In this document: positions 8,331 through 17,914 of the stretch, piece by piece
How the letters are laid out: each line of letters begins with the position of its first letter
Position numbering within the stretch: position 1 is the first letter of the stretch
Assembly (NCBI RefSeq): GCF_001514205.1
Contig: NZ_KQ948771.1
Location: forward strand, 1-64,000
DNA: 64,000 nucleotides
Direction: 5' to 3'
Source: Streptomyces griseoruber
Lineage (GTDB): Bacteria > Actinomycetota > Actinomycetes > Streptomycetales > Streptomycetaceae
Notes under the pieces: generated by a model
What the model saw: the letters and a program-made list of their open reading frames with translations, nothing else
Told to the model about the DNA's origin: nothing
The model's database searches: none
Position numbers and translations under genes: made by a program

Positions 8331-9341
8331 ATGAGACCTCCGACGATCCGCGACGTGGCCGAACGCGCCGGTGTGTCGAAATCCCTGGTCTCCCTCGTCC
8401 TGCGCGGCTCCGACCAGGTGCGCCCCGAGAAGCGGCAGGCCGTGCTGGCCGCCGTCGAGGACCTCGGCTACCGGCCCAACGCCGCCGCGCGCAGTCTGAG
8501 CGAACGCCGCACCCGCTCGGTCGGCGTCCTCCTGAACGACATGCGCAACCCCTGGTTCGTGGAACTGCTCGACGGTCTGAACTCCCGGCTCCACGACAAC
8601 GGGCTGCGCATGCTGCTCGCCGACGGCCACCTCAACCGCCGCCTCGGCGAGGACCTCACCCGCACCTTCACGGAACTGCGGGTCGACGGACTGATCGCCG
8701 TCGGCACCCTGCCCCCCTCCGAGGCGCTGCGCGCCGCCGCCACCCACATCCCCACCGTGGTGGCGGGCGCCCGCGAGCCGGATCTGCCCCGCGTCGACGT
8801 CGTCGCCAACGACGACGAGCACGGCGCACGGCTGGCCACCGAGCACCTCATCGCCCTCGGCCACCGCCGCATCGCCCATATCGCGGGGCAGGGTGTCGTC
8901 GGCGAACTGCGCCGGCGCAGCTTCGAGACCGTCATGGGCGGGCACGGGCTCGCGGCGGACGCGACGGTGGAGCAGGGCGACCTGACCGAGGAGGGCGGCT
9001 ACCGGGCCATGGTCCGACTGCTCAACGCCCCCGAGCGGCCGACCGCCGTCTTCGCCTTCAACGACATCGCCTGCGTGGGCGCCCTGTCGGCGGCCGAGGA
9101 ATCGGGCCTCCAGGTCCCCCGGGACCTCTCCCTCGTCGGCTACGACAACACCTATCTCTCCCGGCTGCGCCACCTGTGGCTCACCACGGTGGACAACGCC
9201 AGCCACGACGTCGGCCGCGGCGCCGCCCAGCACCTCCTCGACCGCATCGAGAACCCGGCCCGCCCGAAGCGGACCGTCCTGTCGCCGCCGACGCTGGAGG
9301 TACGGGGGACGACCGCGCCTCCCGCCGCCGGAACCCGCTGA
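8331..9341 (+). CDS. LacI family transcriptional regulator
   Basis: 336 residues. The HTH is TIRDVAERAGVSKSLVSLVL (residues 5-24), followed by a hinge helix (YRPNAAARSLS) and a periplasmic-binding-protein-like effector domain: RSVGVLLNDMRNPWFVELLD, VAGAREPDLPRVDVVANDDE, AVFAFNDIACVGALSAAEE and LVGYDNTYLSRLRHLWLTTV. It represses, and is released by, an unidentified sugar or polyol. It is divergent from the three-oxidoreductase operon, and two mirrored operator copies lie in the 153-bp gap, one directly before its own start, so autorepression plus control of the operon is likely. The ATG start fits the family alignment; longer in-frame extensions have no support. Confidence 0.93.
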   Translation: MRPPTIRDVAERAGVSKSLVSLVLRGSDQVRPEKRQAVLAAVEDLGYRPNAAARSLSERRTRSVGVLLNDMRNPWFVELLDGLNSRLHDNGLRMLLADGHLNRRLGEDLTRTFTELRVDGLIAVGTLPPSEALRAAATHIPTVVAGAREPDLPRVDVVANDDEHGARLATEHLIALGHRRIAHIAGQGVVGELRRRSFETVMGGHGLAADATVEQGDLTEEGGYRAMVRLLNAPERPTAVFAFNDIACVGALSAAEESGLQVPRDLSLVGYDNTYLSRLRHLWLTTVDNASHDVGRGAAQHLLDRIENPARPKRTVLSPPTLEVRGTTAPPAAGTR

Positions 9342-9481
9342 GGACGGCTCGCTCCCTCGCGGAGCACGCAGTGACGCGGACCACAGGGACGCCCCGGAAC
9401 CCGGCCCGCGGCCGCTCCGACTACTGCATCGGTGCGGCGCGACTCGGTGACGCCGTGCGAGCCGACCTGGAGCGACGGTTG

Positions 9482-9724
9482 ATGGACGAGTCCCGGAAAT
9501 CCCCCCTGCCCGTTCTCTGCGGCTTCGCGCTGCTGCTCGCGCTGGTGTTCACGGCGTCGTACGCCACCGGTTCCGCCCTGGGGCCCGGCGCGCCCGCGAC
9601 GCCCGCCCCCGGGGCGAGCACGGGGACCGTGTCGACCGAGACCTCGGAGACGGGGGACATGGACGGCATGGACGGCATGGACGGTATGGACGGCACGGGG
9701 CACCTTCAGGAGAGCGGTCGCTGA
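9482..9724 (+). CDS. Small membrane-anchored protein with MDG repeats
   Basis: 80 residues, family not recognised. After a short charged N-terminus (MDESRKS) there is one hydrophobic segment (about residues 9-28, PVLCGFALLLALVFTASYAT). A Pro/Ala/Thr-rich linker follows, then an acidic, Met-rich tail with MDG four times (DMDGMDGMDGMDGTGH). The repeat is a 9-bp unit, ATGGACGGC, four times at 9659-9694 with one synonymous change. A signal anchor with an extracytoplasmic Met/Asp/His tail suggests metal (perhaps copper) contact, but that is speculation. The stop overlaps the next ATG as TGATG, so the two small genes form a coupled pair. Confidence 0.6.
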   Translation: MDESRKSPLPVLCGFALLLALVFTASYATGSALGPGAPATPAPGASTGTVSTETSETGDMDGMDGMDGMDGTGHLQESGR

Positions 9725-9930
9725 TGATCCACGGCTCTCAACTCCCGTTCTCTGCGACCGTCGAGTTGGTGCACGCCGACACCCACAGCGACTACTCGCA
9801 GAGGGCGGACGGTCTTCTCGCCCAGGGGTACAAGGACGCGGCGGCCGTCATCACGGGAACGTCTCTCGAAGTCCATGTGCGGCTGTTCATCGACGGGGTA
9901 CAAGCCTTCCTGCTGAAGTATCCGGCGTAG
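9724..9930 (+). CDS. Small protein of unknown function
   Basis: 68 residues beginning MIHGSQLPFSATVELVHADT and ending VRLFIDGVQAFLLKYPA. No domain is recognised, and no membrane segment or signal is visible; the mix of beta-prone and helical stretches suggests a small folded cytoplasmic protein. Its ATG overlaps the stop of the MDG-repeat gene (TGATG), which argues that it is translated by coupling and works with that protein. The G/C-rich third positions agree with real coding. Nothing downstream continues the unit: the MFS gene starts 110 bp later. Confidence 0.5.
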   Translation: MIHGSQLPFSATVELVHADTHSDYSQRADGLLAQGYKDAAAVITGTSLEVHVRLFIDGVQAFLLKYPA

Positions 9931-10039
9931 GCGTACCCCGCGGGGCGGGGGTGGGCCGCGGGTCGCGCCGGGGCGGCGGGCCCGAGCCGCCCCGGCACGT
10001 CGGACCCGGCCGGGCCGGTCCCCCGGGTACCGTCGGCGG

Positions 10040-11230
10040 GTGGACGGTAATCGCCGAGGGTGGGGTCCGTGTCTGCTCAGCGGGGCGGTGTTCGCCGTCT
10101 GCATGGCCGGCACCACGCTGCCGACCCCCCTCTACCCGCTCTACCAGGAGAAGTTCGGGTTCTCCGAGCTGACCGTCACCGTCGTCTACGCCGTGTACGC
10201 CTTCGGGGTCATCGGCGTGCTGCTGCTGACCGGCAACGTCTCGGACACCGTCGGCAGACGCCCGGTCCTGCTGGCGGGGCTGGGCTGCGCGGCGGCGAGC
10301 GCGGTGTGCTTCCTGCTCGCCGGCGGGCTGGGCGCCCTGTACGCGGGGCGGCTGCTGTCGGGCTTCTCCGCCGGACTCTTCACCGGAGCGGCCACGGCGT
10401 ACGTGATGGACCTGGCACCGCGCGGCGGCTCCTCGCGCGCCACCTTCGTGGCGACGGCCGCCAACATGGGCGGGCTCGGCTGCGGTCCCCTGCTCGCCGG
10501 AGTGCTCGCCGAGTACGCGTCCTGGCCCCTCTACCTGCCGTTCGCCGTGCACCTCGTCCTGGTCGCCGCCTCGGCCGTCGCCCTGATGTGGCTGCCGGAG
10601 ACCGTGCGCGAGCCACGGCCGCCGCGCACGGTGCGGCCGCAGCGGCCCGGACTGCCCCGGCGGGTGCGGCCGGTGTTCGTGCCCGCGGCGATCGCCTCCT
10701 TCGCCGGGTTCGCGCTGTTCGGGGTCTTCACCTCGGTCAGCCCGGCGTTCCTCGCCGAGTCCCTGGACGTGCACGATCACGCCGTGAGCGGGGCGGTCGT
10801 CGCCCTGGCCTTCTTCGCCTCGACCGCCGGACAACTGGCCGTCGGCCGGGTCGGGGTGGGCCGGTCGCTGCCGTTCGGCTGCGCCGTGCTGTTCGCCGGG
10901 CTCGCCCTGCTCGCGGGCGCCCTGCGCTGGGACCTGCTGGCGCTGGTCGTGCTGAGCGCGGTCGTCGGCGGGTTCGGACAGGGGCTGGCGTTCCGCGGGG
11001 CGCTGTCCGCGGTGGCCGGGGCGTCGCCCGCGGAGCAGCGCGCGGCGGTCATCTCCACCCTGTTCGTGGTGGCCTACGCCGGTATCTCGGTGCCGGTGAT
11101 CGGGGTGGGCCTGCTGACGGTCCCCCTCGGCCTGGAGGGCGCGGGGCTGGTGTTCATCGCGTGCATGGCGGTGCTCGTCACGGTCGCGGCCGGCTATCTG
11201 CTGCGACGGCCGGTGCCCGCGAGGGCGTGA
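10040..11230 (+). CDS. MFS transporter
   Basis: 396 residues and about 12 hydrophobic segments, the standard size of a drug/sugar-efflux major facilitator. It starts GPCLLSGAVFAVCMAGTTLPTPLYPLYQEKF. The conserved cytoplasmic loop between helices 2 and 3 is GNVSDTVGRRPVLL (motif A), and GRLLSGFSAGLFTGAATAYV and GLGCGPLLAGVLAEY give motif B/C-like antiporter elements. The GxxGP-like glycines of helix 5 favour proton-coupled export. The substrate is unknown. The GTG start lacks a clear ribosome-binding site, but the family N-terminus begins only a few residues later. The 289 bp after the stop hold no gene I can support. Confidence 0.88.
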   Translation: MDGNRRGWGPCLLSGAVFAVCMAGTTLPTPLYPLYQEKFGFSELTVTVVYAVYAFGVIGVLLLTGNVSDTVGRRPVLLAGLGCAAASAVCFLLAGGLGALYAGRLLSGFSAGLFTGAATAYVMDLAPRGGSSRATFVATAANMGGLGCGPLLAGVLAEYASWPLYLPFAVHLVLVAASAVALMWLPETVREPRPPRTVRPQRPGLPRRVRPVFVPAAIASFAGFALFGVFTSVSPAFLAESLDVHDHAVSGAVVALAFFASTAGQLAVGRVGVGRSLPFGCAVLFAGLALLAGALRWDLLALVVLSAVVGGFGQGLAFRGALSAVAGASPAEQRAAVISTLFVVAYAGISVPVIGVGLLTVPLGLEGAGLVFIACMAVLVTVAAGYLLRRPVPARA

Positions 11231-11519
11231 GCGCGGCGGGGCGCGGCGTGCACCGGTCCCGGCCGATGATCCGCGGCCCGAGACGGGGACGCGCGCGAGG
11301 CGGCGCCGCGACCGGCACACGACCACGCCGTCCGCGGGCCGGTGGCCCTGCCCGATCGTCCGATCCCCGCCCCGCGCCTCGGTCGACGCGCCCGCGCGCC
11401 CGGCGCCGAACGGGCCGACGCCCCCGCCTCGCCCACCGAGGCCGGCCGCGGAACCGCCGCCGCCGTCGTCGACCTGTCGGCCTCCGCCCGCGCGGACCCG
11501 GCGCGCTTACCTGAGGCGC

Positions 11520-12731
11520 CTACCTGAGGCGGTCCGGCGGGCGGCCGCCGGAGGCCGAGCCGGGCGTGGGGCGGCCGGCCGCGCCCCGACGGGTCGGCCC
11601 CCCGGTGTCCGGACCCGCCCCGGTGGGGTCCAGCCGGAGCGCGAGCACGGCCCGGTCGTCGTTGTCGGTGCTCGCCGACCAGCGTTCCGAGTCGGACCGT
11701 ACGAACGCCACCACCGCCTCCGGGTCCGGGGCGCACTCCCCGCGGAAGTGCTCGGCCAGCCGTCGCAGGACGGGATAGAAGACACCGTCCGCGTCGCGCG
11801 CCTCGCTCACCCCGTCCGTGTGCACCAGCAGCACCTCGCCGGGCGCGAGCGGATGCACGGTCGTACCGGCCCCGCCCGCCGCCAGGGAGCCCAGGCCCAG
11901 CGGCAGCCCGGGCTCGGTGACCAACCGACGGGCCTCCCGCGCGCCGACCACCAGCGGCGACGGATGGCCGCGGTCGACGATCCGCACCTCGCCGCCGCCC
12001 GGCGGGAACTCCAGCACCAGCGCGGTCACGAACAGCTCCGGGTCGCCCTCCTCGCCGGCCGGGCTGTTGCGGGCGATGCTGAGCTCCAGCCGCTCGGCCA
12101 GTCCGCTCAGGCTCCGCCACTCGTGGGCCGACACCCGGAAGCTGCCCAGCACCGCCGCGACCGTCTGCACCGCGCCCAGCCCCTTGCCCCGGACGTCGCC
12201 GATGATCGCCCGCACCCCGAACGGCGTCTCGCACAGGTCGTACAGGTCCCCGCCGACCAGCGTCCCGCCCTCCCCGGCCTCGTAGAACCCGGCGGCGTGC
12301 ACGGGACCGAGCCGGCGCGGCACCGGCCGCAGCAGGGTCCGCTGCATGGCCTCCGCGACCGAGTGGGCCCGGATCAGATGCTGCCGGGTCCGCTCCCGCT
12401 GCCGGGCCAGCGCGACACTGGCGACGCCGATGAGGAACGTCCCGACGTACACGGCGACATGGTGCTGCTCGGCGAAGTGGCCGGGACGGCGGGCCGCCAT
12501 CCACATCTGCAGGCCCAGACAGACCACCGTCGACAGCGCGATGCCGCGCGGGCCGCGCGTCGCGGCGGCGAGCGGCGGTACGGCGATCAGGATGAAGCTC
12601 ACCGGCTCCTGTCCCCGGACGATCACCTCCAGCAGGACGTCGACGGCCACCGCGATCAGCGGCAGCCACCACACCCACCCCCGCCGCGGGGACGGGGGCC
12701 GCAACGCGGCGTCGAGGCTCTCGCGGGACAC
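11520..12731 (-). CDS. Membrane-anchored PP2C (SpoIIE/RsbU-type) phosphatase
   Basis: About 403 residues from the GTG at 12731; the longer frame to 12794 would overlap the upstream gene by 53 bp. The N-terminal third has about three membrane segments (WVWWLPLIAVAVDVLLEVIV, the stretch around AVPPLAAATR, and VAVYVGTFLIGVASVALA). The rest is a SpoIIE domain: AMQRTLLRPVPRRLGPVHAA, EGGTLVGGDLYDL (metal-binding GGD), IIGDVRGKGLGAV and LLVHTDGVSEARD. Such proteins dephosphorylate anti-sigma-factor antagonists in sigma-B-like partner switching; the target is unknown. The stop of the upstream FUSC-type gene lies 10 bp before this start, so the two are cotranscribed. Confidence 0.88.
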   Translation of the reverse strand: MSRESLDAALRPPSPRRGWVWWLPLIAVAVDVLLEVIVRGQEPVSFILIAVPPLAAATRGPRGIALSTVVCLGLQMWMAARRPGHFAEQHHVAVYVGTFLIGVASVALARQRERTRQHLIRAHSVAEAMQRTLLRPVPRRLGPVHAAGFYEAGEGGTLVGGDLYDLCETPFGVRAIIGDVRGKGLGAVQTVAAVLGSFRVSAHEWRSLSGLAERLELSIARNSPAGEEGDPELFVTALVLEFPPGGGEVRIVDRGHPSPLVVGAREARRLVTEPGLPLGLGSLAAGGAGTTVHPLAPGEVLLVHTDGVSEARDADGVFYPVLRRLAEHFRGECAPDPEAVVAFVRSDSERWSASTDNDDRAVLALRLDPTGAGPDTGGPTRRGAAGRPTPGSASGGRPPDRLR

Positions 12732-12741
12732 GGCGCGCGCC

Positions 12742-14901
12742 CTAGCGTCCGCGCCCGTGCGGGCCGGTGGCGCCCGGCAGGCCCGCCTCGGCACGGGAGA
12801 GCTGGGCGGTCAGGCTCGTCAGCCAGACCTCCAGGTCGACCAGGGTCACCAGGGGCGGGGTCGGCGCGGGCGCGCCCTCGGTCCGCGCCACCTCCGGTGG
12901 CGGCCGCTCCCCGTCGCACAGGGCCGCGAGCCGGTCGACCGTCCCGGCCGCCGCCCGGGCATCGGCCCACGCCCGCCGCGCGGCGTCCGGGGGCAGCGCG
13001 GTCGCGGGCAGGTCGAAGCGGGGCAGCCAGTGGGCGCCGAGCAGGATCTGATGGGCCGCGATGAGGACGCCGTGCCAGTCGGCGCCGGCGGCGGCCCGGG
13101 CGGCCGGTTCACTGCGGAACTGCGCGTACGCGGACTCGGCCAGCCGCATCCGGTGCAGGGCGTGGGACGTCGACGGGGGCGGCGCGGAGCCCGGCGGCAC
13201 CGCCGCCAGCGCCGCGGCGGTGGCCCTGATCAGCGACGCGCACGCGTGCAGCAGCGTGGCCATGGTCCGCCGCACCTCACGCCGGGCACCCGACGGCCAG
13301 GCCAGCAGCGCGCACAGCAGACCGATGAGACTGCCCGTCACCACGTCCACGATCCGGGCCTCCGCGAGCCGCCAGGTGGCCGGGGTGATCTGGGCGAACG
13401 CGGTGGCCACGACCAGGGTGAACAGCGCCTGCGCCCAGGCGATGCCGAGCAGCGGCCCGACCGAGAACGCGATCAGCATGCCCGGCGCCAGGATCGCGGC
13501 GTAGGCGTCGGTGTGCTCCCCGAGGCCGATGAGCAGGGCGCCCGCCGCGACGGCGCCCACCAGATTCCCGGCCACCGCCTGCCGGACGGCCGCCCAGGTC
13601 TGTCCGACGGTGGTCCTGCTCAGCGTCAGCACCGCCAGCAGCACCCAGAACCCGTGGGTCAGATCGAGCGACCCGGCCACCAGCCGGGCCGCGCCGAGGG
13701 CGAGGGCGATCCGCAGCGCGTTGTGGAGCTGCACCGAGCGGAGCGTCATGTTGCCGGCGAACCGGCGCACCCACAGCCGGGCCGTCGGCGCGTTCGTGTA
13801 CCAGAACAGCTCCCGTGGCTCGATCGGCGCGGTGCGCCGCCCGTCGAGGCCGACCCGTACGGAGATCTCCAGCGCGCGCACCGACTCCGCCACGCCCAGC
13901 AGCGCGGCCTGCCGGCGCAGCACCGCCACCACCCCCGGCCCCTCGGCGCCGGTCCGCGCCCCCTGCCGCATCCGCATCCGCTGGAAGGCGCCGATCGCCT
14001 CGTCCAGCCGCTGCGGCACCGGGGCAACCCGTCCCGTGCGCAGCGCCGCGGCGCTCTCCGCGCACCGCGCCGCCACCTGCGGCACCAGCCACCGCGACGC
14101 CCGGTCGCTGTGCCGGTGGCCGCCGCCGAGCAGATGGTGCAGGTGCCCCGTCTCCGTCAGATGGGCGAGCTGTTCGAGCAGCCGACGGGCCGCCGAACCG
14201 GCCTGGGCGAGGCCCCGCACCGCCCGGCCCGGCCCCGCGGGGCGCTCGGCGGGCGGGAACACCGACAGCCGCAGCCGCTCGCCCTCGGCACGCAAGGCCT
14301 CGGGCGGCAGCCGGACCCGGCCGGCGAGGGTGTCGCCCGCGATCGCCACGGCCCGCGCCACGCCCGAACGGTACGTCCTGCCCCCGGGCTGCGGCAGCAG
14401 GACCACCTCGCACAGCGCCAGCAGCACGACACCCGTGCTGAGCCCCGCCAGCCGCAGCCCCAGGGTCTGCGGTGCGTACGGCGGGAAGCAGGCCAGGATG
14501 TAGAAGAGCTGGAGCCCCGGCGCCGCCCCGGCCGGACGCGGCCCCGCGACGGCCGCGAACGCCAGGAGGAAGCCGACGACCAGCATCCCGAGCACCGCCG
14601 CCCAGGTCCGTACCGCCAGCGCCGTCCCCAGCGCCACCAGCGCCAGGCCCACCGGCAGCGCCTTCAGCATCACCTCGGCGCGCTGCCGCCCGGAGCCCGG
14701 CACGGCGGACAGCAGCCCGAGGGCGATGGGTGCGAACAGCGCGTACAGGGCGAGGACCGGCTCGTCGAGGCCGTACAGGAAGACGTAGAAGCCCGTGGCC
14801 GACGCCAGCGTCACCCGCACCGACCGGTGCAGGATCGCCGTCCACCCCGCATCGGCCAGGAGGGTGCCGATCCGGGCGACCGGCGAAGCCTCAGCGCGCA
14901 T
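12742..14901 (-). CDS. FUSC-family (aromatic acid exporter-like) membrane protein
   Basis: 719 residues from the ATG at 14901, which has AGAGGAA about 8 nt upstream; the longer frame to 15036 lacks such support. It contains two clusters of hydrophobic helices. The first includes GFYVFLYGLDEPVLALYALFAPIALGLL and a run through about residue 200. The second begins HGFWVLLAVLTLSRTTVGQT, the signature of the fusaric-acid-resistance/YccS-like superfamily, followed by LVGAVAAGALLIGLG. Members are inner-membrane exporters of aromatic or hydrophobic acids; the substrate is unknown. It precedes a membrane-tethered PP2C phosphatase in one operon, an unexplained but clear pairing. Confidence 0.85.
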   Translation of the reverse strand: MRAEASPVARIGTLLADAGWTAILHRSVRVTLASATGFYVFLYGLDEPVLALYALFAPIALGLLSAVPGSGRQRAEVMLKALPVGLALVALGTALAVRTWAAVLGMLVVGFLLAFAAVAGPRPAGAAPGLQLFYILACFPPYAPQTLGLRLAGLSTGVVLLALCEVVLLPQPGGRTYRSGVARAVAIAGDTLAGRVRLPPEALRAEGERLRLSVFPPAERPAGPGRAVRGLAQAGSAARRLLEQLAHLTETGHLHHLLGGGHRHSDRASRWLVPQVAARCAESAAALRTGRVAPVPQRLDEAIGAFQRMRMRQGARTGAEGPGVVAVLRRQAALLGVAESVRALEISVRVGLDGRRTAPIEPRELFWYTNAPTARLWVRRFAGNMTLRSVQLHNALRIALALGAARLVAGSLDLTHGFWVLLAVLTLSRTTVGQTWAAVRQAVAGNLVGAVAAGALLIGLGEHTDAYAAILAPGMLIAFSVGPLLGIAWAQALFTLVVATAFAQITPATWRLAEARIVDVVTGSLIGLLCALLAWPSGARREVRRTMATLLHACASLIRATAAALAAVPPGSAPPPSTSHALHRMRLAESAYAQFRSEPAARAAAGADWHGVLIAAHQILLGAHWLPRFDLPATALPPDAARRAWADARAAAGTVDRLAALCDGERPPPEVARTEGAPAPTPPLVTLVDLEVWLTSLTAQLSRAEAGLPGATGPHGRGR

Positions 14902-15153
14902 GAGCACGTTCCTCTCGGGCCGACGCCCCCGAGGCATCGCGGGCGGGCCGGACACGCGCCCCGCCACCTCATTGTCGGCCGCCCCCGTGCGGGCCGCAGC
15001 CCAGCCGTGCGGGACCACGGGCCCGCGAGCAGCCACCCGTTGACGGGCCGCCCCGGCGGCCTACGCTCACTCCGACAGCCGCGCGCGGCCGGACGGCTGT
15101 CCGGATGTCACGGGAAGACGACACGTCCTGGGGAAGACGATCGAGGGGGGCCC

Positions 15154-15852
15154 ATGATCTGGTCACGGCTGCGGCGCGGGCGGGCGGCACCCGGGCTTCC
15201 GCTGCCCGGCACCTGCGGGCATCGCCGGCACACCCTGCGCACCGAGCGCCTCCTGCTCTACACCCCGGAGACCCATCTGGACCTCGCGGTCTGCCGGGCC
15301 GCCGGCGCCGACCCCGAGGCCCAGCGCTGGCTCGGCTGGGACGACCTGGGCGTGATGGCCGACGCGGGCGTCCGCGAGGCCCTGGTCCGGCTGCGCCCCG
15401 CCGACGCCGGGGTCCGCCCCCCGCTCCCGGGGATCCCGCTGCTGCTGGCCCGGCCCTTCGAACCCGGCCCGGAACAGGCGGACGTGCTGATCGCCGTCCG
15501 CCTCGACGACGGCCGCTACGCCGGGTACACGGAGCTGGCCCCCGGCACCGGCGAGATCGGCGGCTGGCTGGCCCCGCACGCCCGCGGCCTCGGACTCGGT
15601 GCCGAGCTGTTCCGGGCCGCCGCCCTGCTCGGCCACGACCACCTGGGCCTCGACGCGGTGCGGGCCGGGTACGAGCCCGCGAACACCGCGAGCGCCCGAG
15701 CCCTGAGCAGGGCCGGGTTCGTCCCGGCCGACGGGCCGCCCCGCCACCGGCTGGGCAACGGCCGTGTGATCGACGCCCGCTGGCTGGAGCACACCTCGCC
15801 GACCCCGCCCGGCCGCTGCTTCGGCGCCCCGCCCGTGGCTAAAGCGCCCTAG
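15154..15852 (+). CDS. GNAT family N-acetyltransferase
   Basis: 232 residues. A GNAT core runs from TLRTERLLLYTPETHLDLAV through GEIGGWLAPHARGLGLGAEL (acetyl-CoA loop R/Q-x2-G-x-G, here RGLGLG) to AVRAGYEPANTASARALSRAGF, the RimJ/RimL-like ending. It probably transfers acetyl from acetyl-CoA to an amine (protein N-terminus or small molecule) in the cytoplasm. The ATG at 15154 lies after GAGGGGGG. Its last 14 bp overlap, tail to tail, the stop end of the phosphatase gene at 15839, so antisense interference between the two 3' ends is possible. The substrate is unknown. Confidence 0.85.
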   Translation: MIWSRLRRGRAAPGLPLPGTCGHRRHTLRTERLLLYTPETHLDLAVCRAAGADPEAQRWLGWDDLGVMADAGVREALVRLRPADAGVRPPLPGIPLLLARPFEPGPEQADVLIAVRLDDGRYAGYTELAPGTGEIGGWLAPHARGLGLGAELFRAAALLGHDHLGLDAVRAGYEPANTASARALSRAGFVPADGPPRHRLGNGRVIDARWLEHTSPTPPGRCFGAPPVAKAP

Positions 15853-17914
15853 CCACGAGCAGCGCCACGTCGTCGTGGTCGTCGGGATGGCGCAGGCCGT
15901 ACAGGAGCAGGTCGCAGATCTCCTCCAGCGGCCGGTCGGGTTCGTCCAGGAAGGTCAGCAGCACCTTGAGGCGGTCGTCGATGGGGTGGTGCCGGGTCTC
16001 GACCAGACCGTCCGTGTAGAGGACGAGCACATCGCCGGGCGCCAGCTCGGCCGTGGTGGTCTCGAAGGGGATCCCGCCGACCCCGAGCGGGGCGCCGGGC
16101 GGCAGGTCGAGCAGCACGGGGGCGTGGCCCGGGCCGGCCAGTGCGGGCGGCATGTGACCGGCGTTGGCGATCCGGCACCGCCGGGTGCGGGGGTCGTACA
16201 CCGCGTACAGGCAGGTCACGATGTAGTGCTCCAGATCGCAGGTGATCTTGTCCAGGTGCTGGAGCACCTCCCCGGGATCGAGATCGAGGTCCGCGTAGGC
16301 GCAGGTGGCGGTGCGCAGCCGGCCCATCGTGGCGGCCGCGTCGATGCCGTTGCCCATGACGTCCCCGACGACCAGCGCGGTCTTGTCGTCGGTCAGCGGG
16401 ATGACGTCGTACCAGTCGCCGCCGACCTCGCTGGTGGCCTGGGCGGGCTGGTAGCGGGAGGCCAGGTCGAGACCCGCGTGGTGCGGCGGGTGGTCGGGGA
16501 GCAGGCTGCGCTGGAGGGTCAGCGCGGTGTTGCGCACGCTCTCGAACCAGCGGGCGTTGTCGATGGCCACGGCGGCCCGGCCGGCCAGCTCACCGGCCAG
16601 GACGACGTCGTCCTGGTCGAAGGGGAGCGGATTGCGGGTGCGCTTGAGGTCGAGGGCGCCCAGCACCTCGCCGTGGGCGATCAGCGGCACCGCGAGATAC
16701 GAGTGGACACCGGCCCGCGCCAGCAGGGTGCCGGCCTCGGCGTCCCGGGCGATGCGGGGGATGTCGGCGGCGCCGACATGGCGTACCAGGACCGGACGGC
16801 CGGTGTGGACGCACAGGGTGACCAGGCGGTCCCCGTCGTACGCCGCCACGTTCCCGGGGGCGTCGGCGGCGCGCAGCGCCACGGTCGGGTGGGCCGCCTT
16901 GAGGGCGAGGGCGCGGAAGAGTTCCGGGCCGTCGTCCGGTCTGCGGGAGCGGCGGCAGGCCAGGGCGGAGTCGAGGACGTCCACGGCGACCACGTCGGCG
17001 AGCTGGGGGACGGCGATCTCGGCCAGCTCGCGGGCGGTCTGTTCCACCTCCAGTGTGGTGCCGACCCGGGTGGAGGCCTCGGCGATCAGGGCGAGCCGCC
17101 GCCGGGCCCGGTCGGCCTCGGCCGCCGCCCGGTGCCGTTCGGTGACGTCGACGACCGAGGCCGCCGCGCCCAGCACCCGCCCGCCGGGGTCCTCCAGGCG
17201 GTAGAAGGAGAGCGACCAGGCGTGCTCGCGCTCGGGATCGGCGGGCGGACGGCCCACGTGGTACTGGTCGAGCAGCGGTGTCCCGGTCGTGAGCACCTGC
17301 CGCAGCGCGGACTCGATGGTCTCGACGTCGGGCAGCGGCAGTGTCTCCCGCAGCCGTCGGCCGATGTGCTCCTCGGCGGGGATGCCGTCGATGCGCTCCA
17401 GCGCCGGATTGACCAGCAGGTACCGCAGATCGGGGTCGAGGAGCGCCAGTCCGATCGGGGACTGGTTGATCAGCCGTTCGCAGAGCGCCAGGTCGGTCTC
17501 CACCCGCTGGAGCAGGGTGTGGTCGGCGGCGATGCCGAGGGCGTACACGCCCCCGAGGTCGTCCTGGAGCCGCATGTTGCGGAACTCCATGAGCCGGCTG
17601 CTGCCGTCCTTGTGCCGGATGGGGAAGGTGCCGGCCCAGCTCCGGCCGGTCTCCAGCACCTCCGTGAACAGCCTGACCACGGCCTTCAGATGCTGGGAGT
17701 GGATGAACAGCCGCGCCGCGTACTTGCCGAGGGCCTCCTCGGCGGTGTAGCCGAACAATTCCTCCGCCTGCGGGGTCCAGAACACGATCCGTCCGTCGGC
17801 GTCCAGCACCATCGCGGACACGCTCAGCACGTCCAGCAGACCGGTGGGCGGGGGTGCATTCGCCGCATCGGCGCCGTACACGTCCTCCTCGGACGGGAAG
17901 GGTCCGGCCGTCAT
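15839..17914 (-). CDS. PAS-PAS-GAF-SpoIIE (PP2C) phosphatase
   Basis: 691 residues. PAS 1 (about 25-140) has VLDADGRIVFWTPQAEELFGYTAEE. PAS 2 (about 150-265) has NQSPIGLALLDPDLRYLLVN. A GAF domain (about 285-440) contains LLARAGVHSYLAVPLIAHGE. The C-terminal SpoIIE phosphatase has LQRSLLPDHPPHHAGLDLAS, EVGGDWYDVIPL, VGDVMGNGIDAAATMGRLR and LYTDGLVETRHH, with the metal-binding Asp residues present. It is a soluble sensor-phosphatase, probably acting on an anti-anti-sigma protein; the signal is unknown. GGAGG stands 6 nt before the ATG at 17914, settling the start over MEGRRLA at 17935. It diverges from a paralogue at 18042. Unlike that paralogue it lacks a C-terminal kinase-like ATPase domain. 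Confidence 0.92.
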   Translation of the reverse strand: MTAGPFPSEEDVYGADAANAPPPTGLLDVLSVSAMVLDADGRIVFWTPQAEELFGYTAEEALGKYAARLFIHSQHLKAVVRLFTEVLETGRSWAGTFPIRHKDGSSRLMEFRNMRLQDDLGGVYALGIAADHTLLQRVETDLALCERLINQSPIGLALLDPDLRYLLVNPALERIDGIPAEEHIGRRLRETLPLPDVETIESALRQVLTTGTPLLDQYHVGRPPADPEREHAWSLSFYRLEDPGGRVLGAAASVVDVTERHRAAAEADRARRRLALIAEASTRVGTTLEVEQTARELAEIAVPQLADVVAVDVLDSALACRRSRRPDDGPELFRALALKAAHPTVALRAADAPGNVAAYDGDRLVTLCVHTGRPVLVRHVGAADIPRIARDAEAGTLLARAGVHSYLAVPLIAHGEVLGALDLKRTRNPLPFDQDDVVLAGELAGRAAVAIDNARWFESVRNTALTLQRSLLPDHPPHHAGLDLASRYQPAQATSEVGGDWYDVIPLTDDKTALVVGDVMGNGIDAAATMGRLRTATCAYADLDLDPGEVLQHLDKITCDLEHYIVTCLYAVYDPRTRRCRIANAGHMPPALAGPGHAPVLLDLPPGAPLGVGGIPFETTTAELAPGDVLVLYTDGLVETRHHPIDDRLKVLLTFLDEPDRPLEEICDLLLYGLRHPDDHDDVALLVARAL

